The notes under the pieces: model-generated
Told to the model about the DNA's origin: nothing
Databases searched by the model: none
Seen by the model: only the letters and a program-made list of their open reading frames with translations
NCBI GenBank assembly: GCA_027490345.1
Contig: JAIXYF010000326.1
Location: 1-9,747, forward strand
Length of the DNA: 9,747 bases
Direction of reading: 5' to 3'
DNA from: Novosphingobium sp.
Lineage (GTDB): Bacteria > Pseudomonadota > Alphaproteobacteria > Sphingomonadales > Sphingomonadaceae
Program-made: the position numbers and the translations under genes
In this document: positions 1 to 5,977 of the stretch, piece after piece
Numbering within the stretch: position 1 is the stretch's first letter
Layout of the letters: every line of letters begins with the position of its first letter

Positions 1-2091
1 CGCGTGCTGATCAAGGAAAGCAAGATCGGCGAAGTCACGCTCTACGTGCCGCGCAGCATTGGCGAGGCAACAGGCGCGCGCAAGGCGATGGCGGGCTTCA
101 GCGAGAACATCACCGGCCTGCATCTGGGCAAAGTGGCGCTGATCACCGGCGGTTCGGCGGGCATCGGCGGGCAGGTCGCACGTCTCCTTGCGCTCGCGGG
201 CGGCAAGGTCATGATGGTCGCCCGGCGCGAGAGCGAACTCGCCGTCGCGCGCGCGCGGATCGTCAGCGAACTGGAAGACATCGGCTTTGCCGGTGTGGAG
301 CGCCGCGTGCAGACGATGGCGGGCATGGACGTGAGCAATCTCGACAGCCTCAAGGCTGCCGTCGATGCCACGATCAAGGCGTTCGGGCGGATTGACTACC
401 TGATCAACAACGCCGGCGTCGCGGGCGCGGAAGAGATGGTCGTGGATATGAGCGTGGACGCGTGGAACTACACGCTCGACGCAAACCTCATTTCCAACTT
501 CACGCTGATGCACCACGTCGTGCCGATCATGAAGGCGCAAGGCTCGGGCTACGTCCTCAATGTCTCGTCCTATTTCGGCGGCGAAAAGTACCTTGCAGTC
601 GCCTATCCCAACCGCGCCGATTATGCCGCGTCCAAATCGGGCCAGCGCGCGATGGTGGAATCGATGGCGCGTTACCTCGGGCCAGAAGTGCAGTTCAACG
701 CGATTGCCCCCGGCCCGGTCGATGGTGACCGCCTCGCGGGTACCGGCGGCAAGCCCGGCTTGTTCGAGCGGCGCGGCAAGCTGATCCTGGCCAACAAGCG
801 GCTCAATGCGATCCACGCCGCCGCGGTCAAATCACTGCGCCGGGGCGTGCGCGTGGAGGCGCTGCTCAGCCGTCTTGCCCGCAACGATACCGTGCGCATG
901 TCGCACGATACCAACAACCCGCGCGAAATCCGCGAACTGGCCTTGGCCTGCGCGCGCGAGGGTGACGGTCTGTGCACTTGGGACCGCTACCTGATGACGC
1001 CGGATATCGCGGCCAAGCTCGTCGGCCGCCTGCGCGGCGCGGGCTATTTCCTCGACAGCCCCGAATGGGCCGAGCGCCCCGATACGCCCGAGGCCAACCG
1101 CGACTGGCTGCTCAAGACCCCGCCCGAAGACGAGCCTTTCCTGCCTGCCGACAAGATCGCGGTGGAAGCCAAGAAAGTCGGAACCGGCGTGCTTTCGCAG
1201 CTGTTCCTCGGCAAGATGCCGACCGAGACCGACGTGGCGCAGGCGACCGTGTTCTTCCTTGCGGACCGCGCCGTTTCGGGCGAGACGTTCATGCCTTCGG
1301 GCGGCCTCAGCGTCGAACGCTCGACCACCGAGCGCGAACTGTTCGGCAGCCCCAAGCAGGAGCGGCTCGATCAGATGCGCGGCCGCACGGTGTGGATCAT
1401 CGGCGAGCACCTGACCGACTATCTCGCTGAAACCGCCCGCGCTTTCATCAGCGACTGCCATGTTGCGCGCGTGGTGCTGATGAGTGGGACGGCAGACGCC
1501 TATGCAGCCTTTGCCGCCCAGCTGGACGATATCGAGGGCGCCCCGATCGAGCATGTCTCGCTCGAAGGCGGTGTCGAAGCGGCGATGGACGAAAGCCTCA
1601 CGCGCTGGGGCCATCCCACCACCATCGTCTCCACCCCGCTGCAGCCGCTGCCGAACCGGTTGTTCGCCACGGACGCGCTGCTGACTCCAGAGGAGTTCCG
1701 CACGCTGGTGGCGGATAACCTTACCACGCACTTCCGCGTGGCGCGCAAGGCCTCGCTCTATGATGATTGCCAGCTGCTGCTCGTCTCGCCCGATGTGCCG
1801 ATGGGCGACAAGAGCCCGGCCTTTGCGCTCGCCAATTTCATCAAGACCACGCTGCACTCGTTCACCGCCACGCTGGCGGTGGAGAACGAGCGGCTGGTCC
1901 ACGGCGCACCGGTCAACCAGATCAACCTCACCCGCCGCGTGCGTTCGGAAGAGCCGCGCGATCTGGATGAGCATCTGGAAGAAGTGAAGCGGTTTGCGCG
2001 CGCCGTCCTGCTCGTCGGCACCCCCCTCCCCGATGCCGAAGATTCGCGCTATCGTGCGCGCATCTATCGCGGGATGTCGATGACGGTTTGA
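1..2091 (+). CDS. mcr: Bifunctional malonyl-CoA reductase, C-terminal half (5' truncated by the window)
   Basis: NADPH-dependent reduction of malonyl-CoA; in the Chloroflexus enzyme the C-terminal half makes malonate semialdehyde and the N-terminal half reduces it to 3-hydroxypropionate. The frame is open from base 1, so the roughly 520 N-terminal residues of a normally ~1220-residue protein lie upstream; the GTG at position 4 is not the true start. Counting from base 1, a short-chain dehydrogenase domain shows the cofactor motif TGGSAGIG at 49-56, NNAG at 136-139, serines 189-190 and the catalytic pair Y208/K212 in YAASK. A second, degenerate Rossmann-like domain starts near residue 461 (GRTVWIIGEHL) and contains a long family-typical block around VSPDVPMG and FALANFIKTTLHSFTATLAVENERL near its end. 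The C-terminus (RIYRGMSMTV) looks complete. Cytoplasmic. The gene leads a packed operon, with accA starting 12 nt downstream. The assignment rests on remembered resemblance along the whole length to Chloroflexus MCR, far beyond generic SDR similarity. Confidence 0.93.
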   Translation, partial: RVLIKESKIGEVTLYVPRSIGEATGARKAMAGFSENITGLHLGKVALITGGSAGIGGQVARLLALAGGKVMMVARRESELAVARARIVSELEDIGFAGVERRVQTMAGMDVSNLDSLKAAVDATIKAFGRIDYLINNAGVAGAEEMVVDMSVDAWNYTLDANLISNFTLMHHVVPIMKAQGSGYVLNVSSYFGGEKYLAVAYPNRADYAASKSGQRAMVESMARYLGPEVQFNAIAPGPVDGDRLAGTGGKPGLFERRGKLILANKRLNAIHAAAVKSLRRGVRVEALLSRLARNDTVRMSHDTNNPREIRELALACAREGDGLCTWDRYLMTPDIAAKLVGRLRGAGYFLDSPEWAERPDTPEANRDWLLKTPPEDEPFLPADKIAVEAKKVGTGVLSQLFLGKMPTETDVAQATVFFLADRAVSGETFMPSGGLSVERSTTERELFGSPKQERLDQMRGRTVWIIGEHLTDYLAETARAFISDCHVARVVLMSGTADAYAAFAAQLDDIEGAPIEHVSLEGGVEAAMDESLTRWGHPTTIVSTPLQPLPNRLFATDALLTPEEFRTLVADNLTTHFRVARKASLYDDCQLLLVSPDVPMGDKSPAFALANFIKTTLHSFTATLAVENERLVHGAPVNQINLTRRVRSEEPRDLDEHLEEVKRFARAVLLVGTPLPDAEDSRYRARIYRGMSMTV

Positions 2092-2103
2092 CGGGAAAGT
2101 CTG

Positions 2104-3045
2104 ATGGAATACCTGGCGTTCGAAAAGCCGGTCGAAGCTCTTGCGAAGCGCGCCGCCGCGCTTCGCGAGGGAAAAGGGGGCGAGGGCGGCGGCGAGGCCG
2201 AAGCCCTGATGCTCGACGAGCGGGCGCACCGCCAGCTCGGCGATATCTATGCGCGCCTCAGCCCTTGGCAGCGCACGCAAGTGGCGCGGCACCCGCAGCG
2301 ACCCCACTTCGTGCACTATGTGCAGGGTCTATTCGAAGACTTCATTCCGCTGGGCGGTGACCGGCTCTATGGCAATGATCAGGCGATCGTCGGCGGGTTC
2401 GCGCGGCTCGGCGGGCGCCCGGTCATGGTCATCGGCCATGCCAAGGGGGAGGACACGACCACGCGCCTGAAGCACAATTTCGGCATGGCGCGGCCCGAAG
2501 GCTATCGCAAAGCGATCCGCCTGATGGACATGGCCGACCGCTTCGGTCTCCCCGTGATCACCCTCGTCGATACGCCGGGCGCATTCCCCGGCGTCGATGC
2601 TGAAGCGCGCGGGCAGGCCGAGGCTATCGCGCGCAGCACCGAAAAGTGCCTGGAAATCGGCGTACCGCTGGTCGCAGTGATCGTGGGCGAAGGCGGCTCT
2701 GGCGGCGCGGTCGCGCTGGCCAGCGCCAACCGCGTGCTGATGCTGGAACATTCGGTCTATTCGGTCATTTCGCCCGAAGGGTGCGCCTCGATCCTTTGGC
2801 GCGGCGCGAACCGTGCGCCCGATGCAGCCGAAGCAATGAAGATGACCGCACCCGATCTCATGCAGCTGGGCATCATTCACCGCGTGATCTACGAACCTGT
2901 TGGCGGGGCGCATCGCAACCATGCCGAGACGATCAAGCGGCTGGGCACAGCGCTGCGCGCCGAACTGGCCGACCTCACCCCGCTGACGGCCGATGAACTG
3001 CGCGCCGACCGCTGGTCGTTCTTCATGAAGCTGGGTTCGATGTGA
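2104..3045 (+). CDS. accA: Acetyl-CoA carboxylase carboxyltransferase subunit alpha
   Basis: With AccD it transfers CO2 from carboxybiotin to acetyl-CoA, giving malonyl-CoA; cytoplasmic. At 313 aa it has the usual length of the bacterial subunit. The N-terminus MEYLAFEKPVEAL, the segment LSPWQRTQVARHP (52-64), the block KHNFGMARPEGYRKAIRLM (123-141), DTPGAFPG (156-163), the oxyanion/CoA region GEGGSGGA (195-202), SPEGCASILW (223-232) and EPVGGAHR (264-271) are all classic AccA. A Gly/Glu-rich stretch at about 22-33 lies in the variable N-terminal helix region. The ATG follows the mcr stop by 12 nt with a modest purine-rich site (GGGAAAG). The position right after malonyl-CoA reductase suggests it feeds that enzyme. 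It could instead be the only housekeeping accA; accD, accB and accC are not in the window, so the holoenzyme must borrow them from elsewhere. Confidence 0.96.
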   Translation: MEYLAFEKPVEALAKRAAALREGKGGEGGGEAEALMLDERAHRQLGDIYARLSPWQRTQVARHPQRPHFVHYVQGLFEDFIPLGGDRLYGNDQAIVGGFARLGGRPVMVIGHAKGEDTTTRLKHNFGMARPEGYRKAIRLMDMADRFGLPVITLVDTPGAFPGVDAEARGQAEAIARSTEKCLEIGVPLVAVIVGEGGSGGAVALASANRVLMLEHSVYSVISPEGCASILWRGANRAPDAAEAMKMTAPDLMQLGIIHRVIYEPVGGAHRNHAETIKRLGTALRAELADLTPLTADELRADRWSFFMKLGSM

Positions 3046-3046
3046 C

Positions 3047-3427
3047 GTGATCGAGAACGAGCGTGATGGCCGCGAAGTGCTCGAAGCCATGCGCGGCGGG
3101 CCGGGCAGCGTCACCGTCCGCCACTTCCGGTTCGGCGGCAAAGGCGCGCCCACCCGCTTCCTGATCCTCGAAATCCCGCCCGGCGCGGCAGAAGGCGGCC
3201 ATGTCCACTATGCCGACGATCGCAACGGCATGGGGGCCTACGAAGAGTTCTACTATGTGATCGCCGGGCGCGGCCTGGCAACGCTGGGCGAAGAGACGAT
3301 CCCCGTCGGCACCGGCGATTACTGGCACGCCCCGCTGGGCCAGGCGCGCGGCCTCGCCAATGCCGATCCCGCAGTCATGCTCAAGGTGCATCTCACGGTC
3401 GTGCTGCGCGAACCGGCAAGCGGCTGA
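3047..3427 (+). CDS. Small single-domain cupin protein
   Basis: A 126-residue protein that is essentially one cupin beta-barrel. Motif 1 is seen at about 51-76: H52, H54, an acidic pair E66-E67 and the glycine of VIAGRG. The motif 2 region is at about 90-105 (GDYWHAPLGQARGLAN); the usual histidine of the PxGxxHxxxN pattern is R101, while a histidine sits earlier at H94. Metal binding may therefore be altered. The start is GTG at 3047, one nucleotide after the accA stop, which implies translational coupling and membership of the mcr-accA transcript. No signal peptide or membrane segment is apparent. Cupins of this size include isomerases, sugar- or acid-binding proteins, dioxygenases and sensors; nothing here identifies the substrate. 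The next gene converges on it with only 12 nt between the stops. Confidence 0.8.
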   Translation: MIENERDGREVLEAMRGGPGSVTVRHFRFGGKGAPTRFLILEIPPGAAEGGHVHYADDRNGMGAYEEFYYVIAGRGLATLGEETIPVGTGDYWHAPLGQARGLANADPAVMLKVHLTVVLREPASG

Positions 3428-3439
3428 GCGAACGCCCCT

Positions 3440-4102
3440 TCACAGCGCGGCAGCAGCCTCGTGGGCAATCGCCTTGGCGCGGGCCGGATCGGCACCAAGC
3501 CCGTTAAGCCCCATGATGAGCATGGCCGACAGCGCCGCACGTGCCGCCTCAAGCCCCGGCCGCTCCTCGATTAGATTGGCGAGCAGGATCTGGCACAGCC
3601 CCAGCCAATAGAGCACGCCGCCCGCCCGCGCCTCTTCGCGCACGAGGCCTGCGGCAAGGGCCGCTTCCATGTCGTGCACCAGTCCGCGATTGAGAGGGTG
3701 TGAACGCAAGGTTGTGCTGGCATGGCTGCGCAGCAGCACCACCGTGCGCTTGGGCTGGGCCAGCGCAAACGCTGCGCCCACACGCAAACCCCCAGCAATG
3801 CGCGCCAGCGGATCGGCAAGGCCCGCGTTGGCCGCCGCAATCCGCTCTTCCAGTTCCTGCCGCACTTCCTCCGTAATCGCAGAAGAAAACGCAGGTTTAT
3901 CGGAAAAGTGATTGAAGAAGCTACCCTTTGCCACGCCAGCGCGCGCCACCACTTCATCGATGGGGATGGCATCGATCGGCTTTTCCGCCAGCAGATCAAA
4001 GCCTGCCGCGATCAACGCGCTGCGGGTGCGGGCAGCACGCGGTGAGGGAGTGCGGGGCGAAACAACCGGGAGCGAGGCCATGCCCGGCTGATACTTGACC
4101 AT
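3440..4102 (-). CDS. TetR/AcrR family transcriptional regulator
   Basis: A 220-residue one-component regulator. The N-terminal TetR DNA-binding domain is clear: RAARTRSALIAAGFDLLAE (helix 1) followed by the helix-turn-helix at about 43-68 with IDEVVARAGVAKGSFFNHFSDK, where GSFFNHF is the recognition helix. The C-terminal ligand domain is all-helical and not assignable to an inducer. It is divergent from the hydrolase/NmrA-like gene pair, and two perfect palindromes sit in the shared intergenic region, so it probably represses that pair and itself. Start choice is uncertain: the ATG at 4102 lies inside one palindrome and has no Shine-Dalgarno sequence, whereas an in-frame ATG at 4081 (residue 8) would leave the operator outside the coding sequence and still keep the whole DNA-binding domain. 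Confidence 0.93.
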   Translation of the reverse strand: MVKYQPGMASLPVVSPRTPSPRAARTRSALIAAGFDLLAEKPIDAIPIDEVVARAGVAKGSFFNHFSDKPAFSSAITEEVRQELEERIAAANAGLADPLARIAGGLRVGAAFALAQPKRTVVLLRSHASTTLRSHPLNRGLVHDMEAALAAGLVREEARAGGVLYWLGLCQILLANLIEERPGLEAARAALSAMLIMGLNGLGADPARAKAIAHEAAAAL

Positions 4103-4110
4103 ATGGTCAA
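4095..4110. promoter_or_regulatory. Palindromic operator 1 (probable TetR-regulator site)
   Basis: TTGACCATATGGTCAA is a perfect 16-bp inverted repeat. It shares the pattern TTGACYATATRGTCAA with the second palindrome 27 bp away, centre to centre. It overlaps the upstream-most ATG of the regulator and the -35 element of the promoter aimed at the hydrolase gene. Binding by the adjacent TetR protein is inferred from position and symmetry. Confidence 0.8.
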
Positions 4111-4122
4111 AAGCAATATATT
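4095..4122 (+). promoter_or_regulatory. Sigma70-like promoter for the hydrolase/NmrA-like operon
   Basis: TTGACC (4095-4100) and TATATT (4117-4122) are separated by 16 bp, close to the -35/-10 consensus and in an AT-rich island that contrasts with the GC-rich surroundings. Transcription would start near 4130, leaving a leader of about 105 nt before the hydrolase ATG. Palindrome 1 covers the -35 box, and palindrome 2 begins at the last base of the -10 box and covers the start site, so a bound repressor would block it. No equally good promoter is seen for the regulator on the opposite strand. Confidence 0.6.
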
Positions 4123-4137
4123 TGACTATATAGTCAA
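4122..4137. promoter_or_regulatory. Palindromic operator 2 (probable TetR-regulator site)
   Basis: TTGACTATATAGTCAA is a perfect 16-bp inverted repeat, differing from operator 1 only at the symmetric position 6 of each half-site (T/A instead of C/G). The compensating changes on both arms indicate that symmetry itself is selected. It covers the expected transcription start of the + strand promoter. Confidence 0.8.
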
Positions 4138-4236
4138 TTTCGACTCACGTTTCGCCCGTCTGACTGGTCCAGGCCCGGCGCTTGGGACCTGGCATGGTCC
4201 TGTCCTTGGCTCATTATTTTCTGAAAGACCCCCCGC

Positions 4237-5076
4237 ATGAAGCTCGCCACGTATAATGCCGCTGGGCAAACCCGCATCGGCATCGTCGTCGGAGACCGGA
4301 TCATCGACAGCGGTTTTGGCGGCACGATGATCGACCTGATCCGCGATTGGGATGCACTGAAGGATGGCCTTGCGGCCCTGGGCGCAGCCGGCGGCGGCGC
4401 AATGCTTGCTGAAGTGACGCTGGAAGCCCCGGTCCCGCGCCCCGGCAAAATCTTTGCCATCGGCCTCAACTATGCCGATCATATTGCTGAATCCAATATG
4501 CAACCTCCCGAACGGCAGGTCTGGTTCACCAAAGCCCAGACCAGCGTGAACGCGCCTTTTGCCGATATCGCAATCGCCAAGGGCACGATGACGACCGACT
4601 ACGAAGTCGAACTCGTCGCGGTGATCGGCAAAGGCGGCAAGCATATCACCGCGACCGATGCGGCCGACGCGATCTTCGGCTATTGCGTGGGCAACGATGT
4701 GACCGAGCGCATGTGGCAGCACGCCTCACCGCAATGGTCGCTGGGCAAGAGCTTCGATACGCATGCCCCGATGGGCCCGTGGATCGTGACCGCCGATGAA
4801 GTGGGCGATCCCCATGCGCTGGGCCTGCGCTGCTTCGTCAACGGCGAAAAGCGTCAGGATTCCAATACATCACACCTCGTTTTCAATGTCTGGCAACAAG
4901 TCGAGCATCTTTCTATCGGCATGACGCTGGAGCCGGGCGATTGCCTGTTCACCGGCACACCCGGCGGCGTCGGCGCAGCGATGGACCCGCGCCAGTTCCT
5001 GAAAGGGGGCGATGTCGTGCGCTGCGAGATCGATGGGCTTGGCGCGATCGAGGCCGTCATGGCCGCGGAAGGCTGA
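4237..5076 (+). CDS. Fumarylacetoacetate hydrolase (FAH) family protein
   Basis: A 279-residue metal-dependent enzyme of the FAH superfamily, whose members hydrolyse, decarboxylate, hydrate or isomerise 2-oxo/diketo acids. A variable N-terminal domain of about 65 residues precedes the catalytic core. Visible motifs: GLNYADHIAES (76-86, with H82 and E85), the metal ligands E123 and E125 in DYEVELVAVIGK and D154 in GNDVTERMW, K171 in LGKSFDTHAPMGPW, and the C-terminal FTGTPGGVG loop. All expected metal ligands are present, so it is probably active. The exact substrate cannot be told; candidates are acylpyruvates, 2-hydroxyhepta-2,4-dienedioate-type ring-cleavage products or sugar-derived diketo acids. 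It is the first gene after the divergent TetR promoter and is followed 4 nt later by an NmrA-like gene. The ATG is preceded by only a weak GAAAG site. Confidence 0.92.
   Translation: MKLATYNAAGQTRIGIVVGDRIIDSGFGGTMIDLIRDWDALKDGLAALGAAGGGAMLAEVTLEAPVPRPGKIFAIGLNYADHIAESNMQPPERQVWFTKAQTSVNAPFADIAIAKGTMTTDYEVELVAVIGKGGKHITATDAADAIFGYCVGNDVTERMWQHASPQWSLGKSFDTHAPMGPWIVTADEVGDPHALGLRCFVNGEKRQDSNTSHLVFNVWQQVEHLSIGMTLEPGDCLFTGTPGGVGAAMDPRQFLKGGDVVRCEIDGLGAIEAVMAAEG
5067..5072 (+). promoter_or_regulatory. Ribosome binding site that fixes the NmrA-like start
   Basis: GGAAGG lies 8 nt upstream of the GTG at 5081 and inside the end of the hydrolase gene. It supports GTG at 5081 over an in-frame ATG at 5012 that would overlap the hydrolase by 65 nt and add 23 residues ahead of the beta1 strand of the nucleotide-binding fold. 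Confidence 0.7.
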
Positions 5077-5080
5077 TCCG

Positions 5081-5824
5081 GTGCGCATTCTGATCATCGG
5101 GGCGACCGGCAACAGCGGACTGGCGCTGACCCGAGCGGCGCTGGTGCGCGGTCTTGATGTTACCGCGTATGTGCGCAGCGCCGGGAAGCTGCAGGCCTTG
5201 CTGGGGCAAGACCACACGCCCGGGCTGACGATCCACACCGGCACGCTGGCCGATCACGCCGCCCTGACAAACGCGATGGCAGAGCAGGACACGGTGATCA
5301 ATGCAGCGGGCAATGCCACGATTGATCCCGATTTCGGACCCATGGTCCAATCAGTGATTGCGCTGGCCGAAGATGCGCTGGGTGCGGGGGGGCGGCTCTG
5401 GCTGTTTGGCGGCGCGGCAGCGCTCGATGTGCCGGGATTTGGCGTGCGGGCGGCCGATTTGCCGATGATCCCGAAGGTCTACAAGCAGCATCTTCACAAC
5501 TTGGCGCACGTTTCGGCAACGGCGCTCGATTGGTCGATGCTCTGCCCCGGGCCGATGGTTTCTGCGCCGTCAGGCCAGCCGGGTGCAGCATTGAGGGTCA
5601 GCGCCGATTGCTGGCCAGTCGAGGGGCCATCACCGAGCGGATTGTTCCGGACGATCCGCATCCTGAAAGCCTTTAAGCAGCGCATGCCGGAAATGATCGT
5701 GACTTACGAGGACGCTGCTCGTGTGATCCTGGACAATCTTGCACCGGGCGGCCCTTTTTCTTGCAAACGCGTGGGCCTTGCGCTGCCGCCGGGCCAAAGG
5801 GGCGCAAAGCCGGGGGGATTTTGA
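5081..5824 (+). CDS. NmrA-like / atypical SDR NAD(P)-binding protein
   Basis: A 247-residue single-domain Rossmann protein. From the GTG start it opens with RILIIGATGNSG, giving the GxxGxxG dinucleotide motif at residues 7-13 right after the first beta strand, followed by VTAYVRS, where R32 is placed to favour NADP. TGTLAD and DTVINAAG are the next conserved strands of atypical SDR/NmrA proteins. A canonical YxxxK active site is not obvious, although a tyrosine and lysine occur around PKVYKQHLHNL, so it may be a reductase or a redox-sensing binder. It starts 4 nt after the hydrolase stop with a strong Shine-Dalgarno site, so the two are co-transcribed and probably act on the same compound under TetR control. 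The C-terminus, rich in Pro, Gly and Lys after residue 225, is poorly conserved in appearance. Substrate unknown. Confidence 0.85.
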   Translation: MRILIIGATGNSGLALTRAALVRGLDVTAYVRSAGKLQALLGQDHTPGLTIHTGTLADHAALTNAMAEQDTVINAAGNATIDPDFGPMVQSVIALAEDALGAGGRLWLFGGAAALDVPGFGVRAADLPMIPKVYKQHLHNLAHVSATALDWSMLCPGPMVSAPSGQPGAALRVSADCWPVEGPSPSGLFRTIRILKAFKQRMPEMIVTYEDAARVILDNLAPGGPFSCKRVGLALPPGQRGAKPGGF

Positions 5825-5977
5825 GCGCCGCGCTCGTTGCGGACCCTGCCCGCCAAATGCTGATGGCGCGCCGCGATCTGGCCGCAGCAGGGCAAGCTGC
5901 AACCGCTCTTGAGCCGCCTGCGCCCCTCGCCTAAGCGGGACGCGGCTCGGCACGGGCGGCTCGGGAGCAGAACGGAC

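Noticed and set aside
832..2316. 494-codon open frame on the - strand across mcr and the start of accA
   Set aside because: It lies opposite two confidently identified genes, is Arg/Gly/Ala/His-rich without recognisable domains, and crosses a gene boundary; this is the typical antisense shadow of high-GC codon bias.
2329..3153. 274-codon - strand frame opposite accA and the cupin
   Set aside because: Shadow of accA: no motif, biased composition, and it spans the accA-cupin junction on the wrong strand.
3421..3460. Bidirectional terminator between the convergent cupin and TetR genes
   Set aside because: Only a 5-bp GGCTG/CAGCC pairing with a long loop and no T-runs; not enough to call a terminator.
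4126..4722. 198-codon - strand frame opposite the FAH-family gene
   Set aside because: It would end inside operator 2 and lies antisense to a gene with intact catalytic motifs; composition is that of a shadow.
5909..5977. TTG start adding 23 residues to the desulfhydrase
   Set aside because: The extra segment is basic and unlike the family N-terminus; family similarity begins just after the ATG at 5978, which has a better-placed ribosome site.
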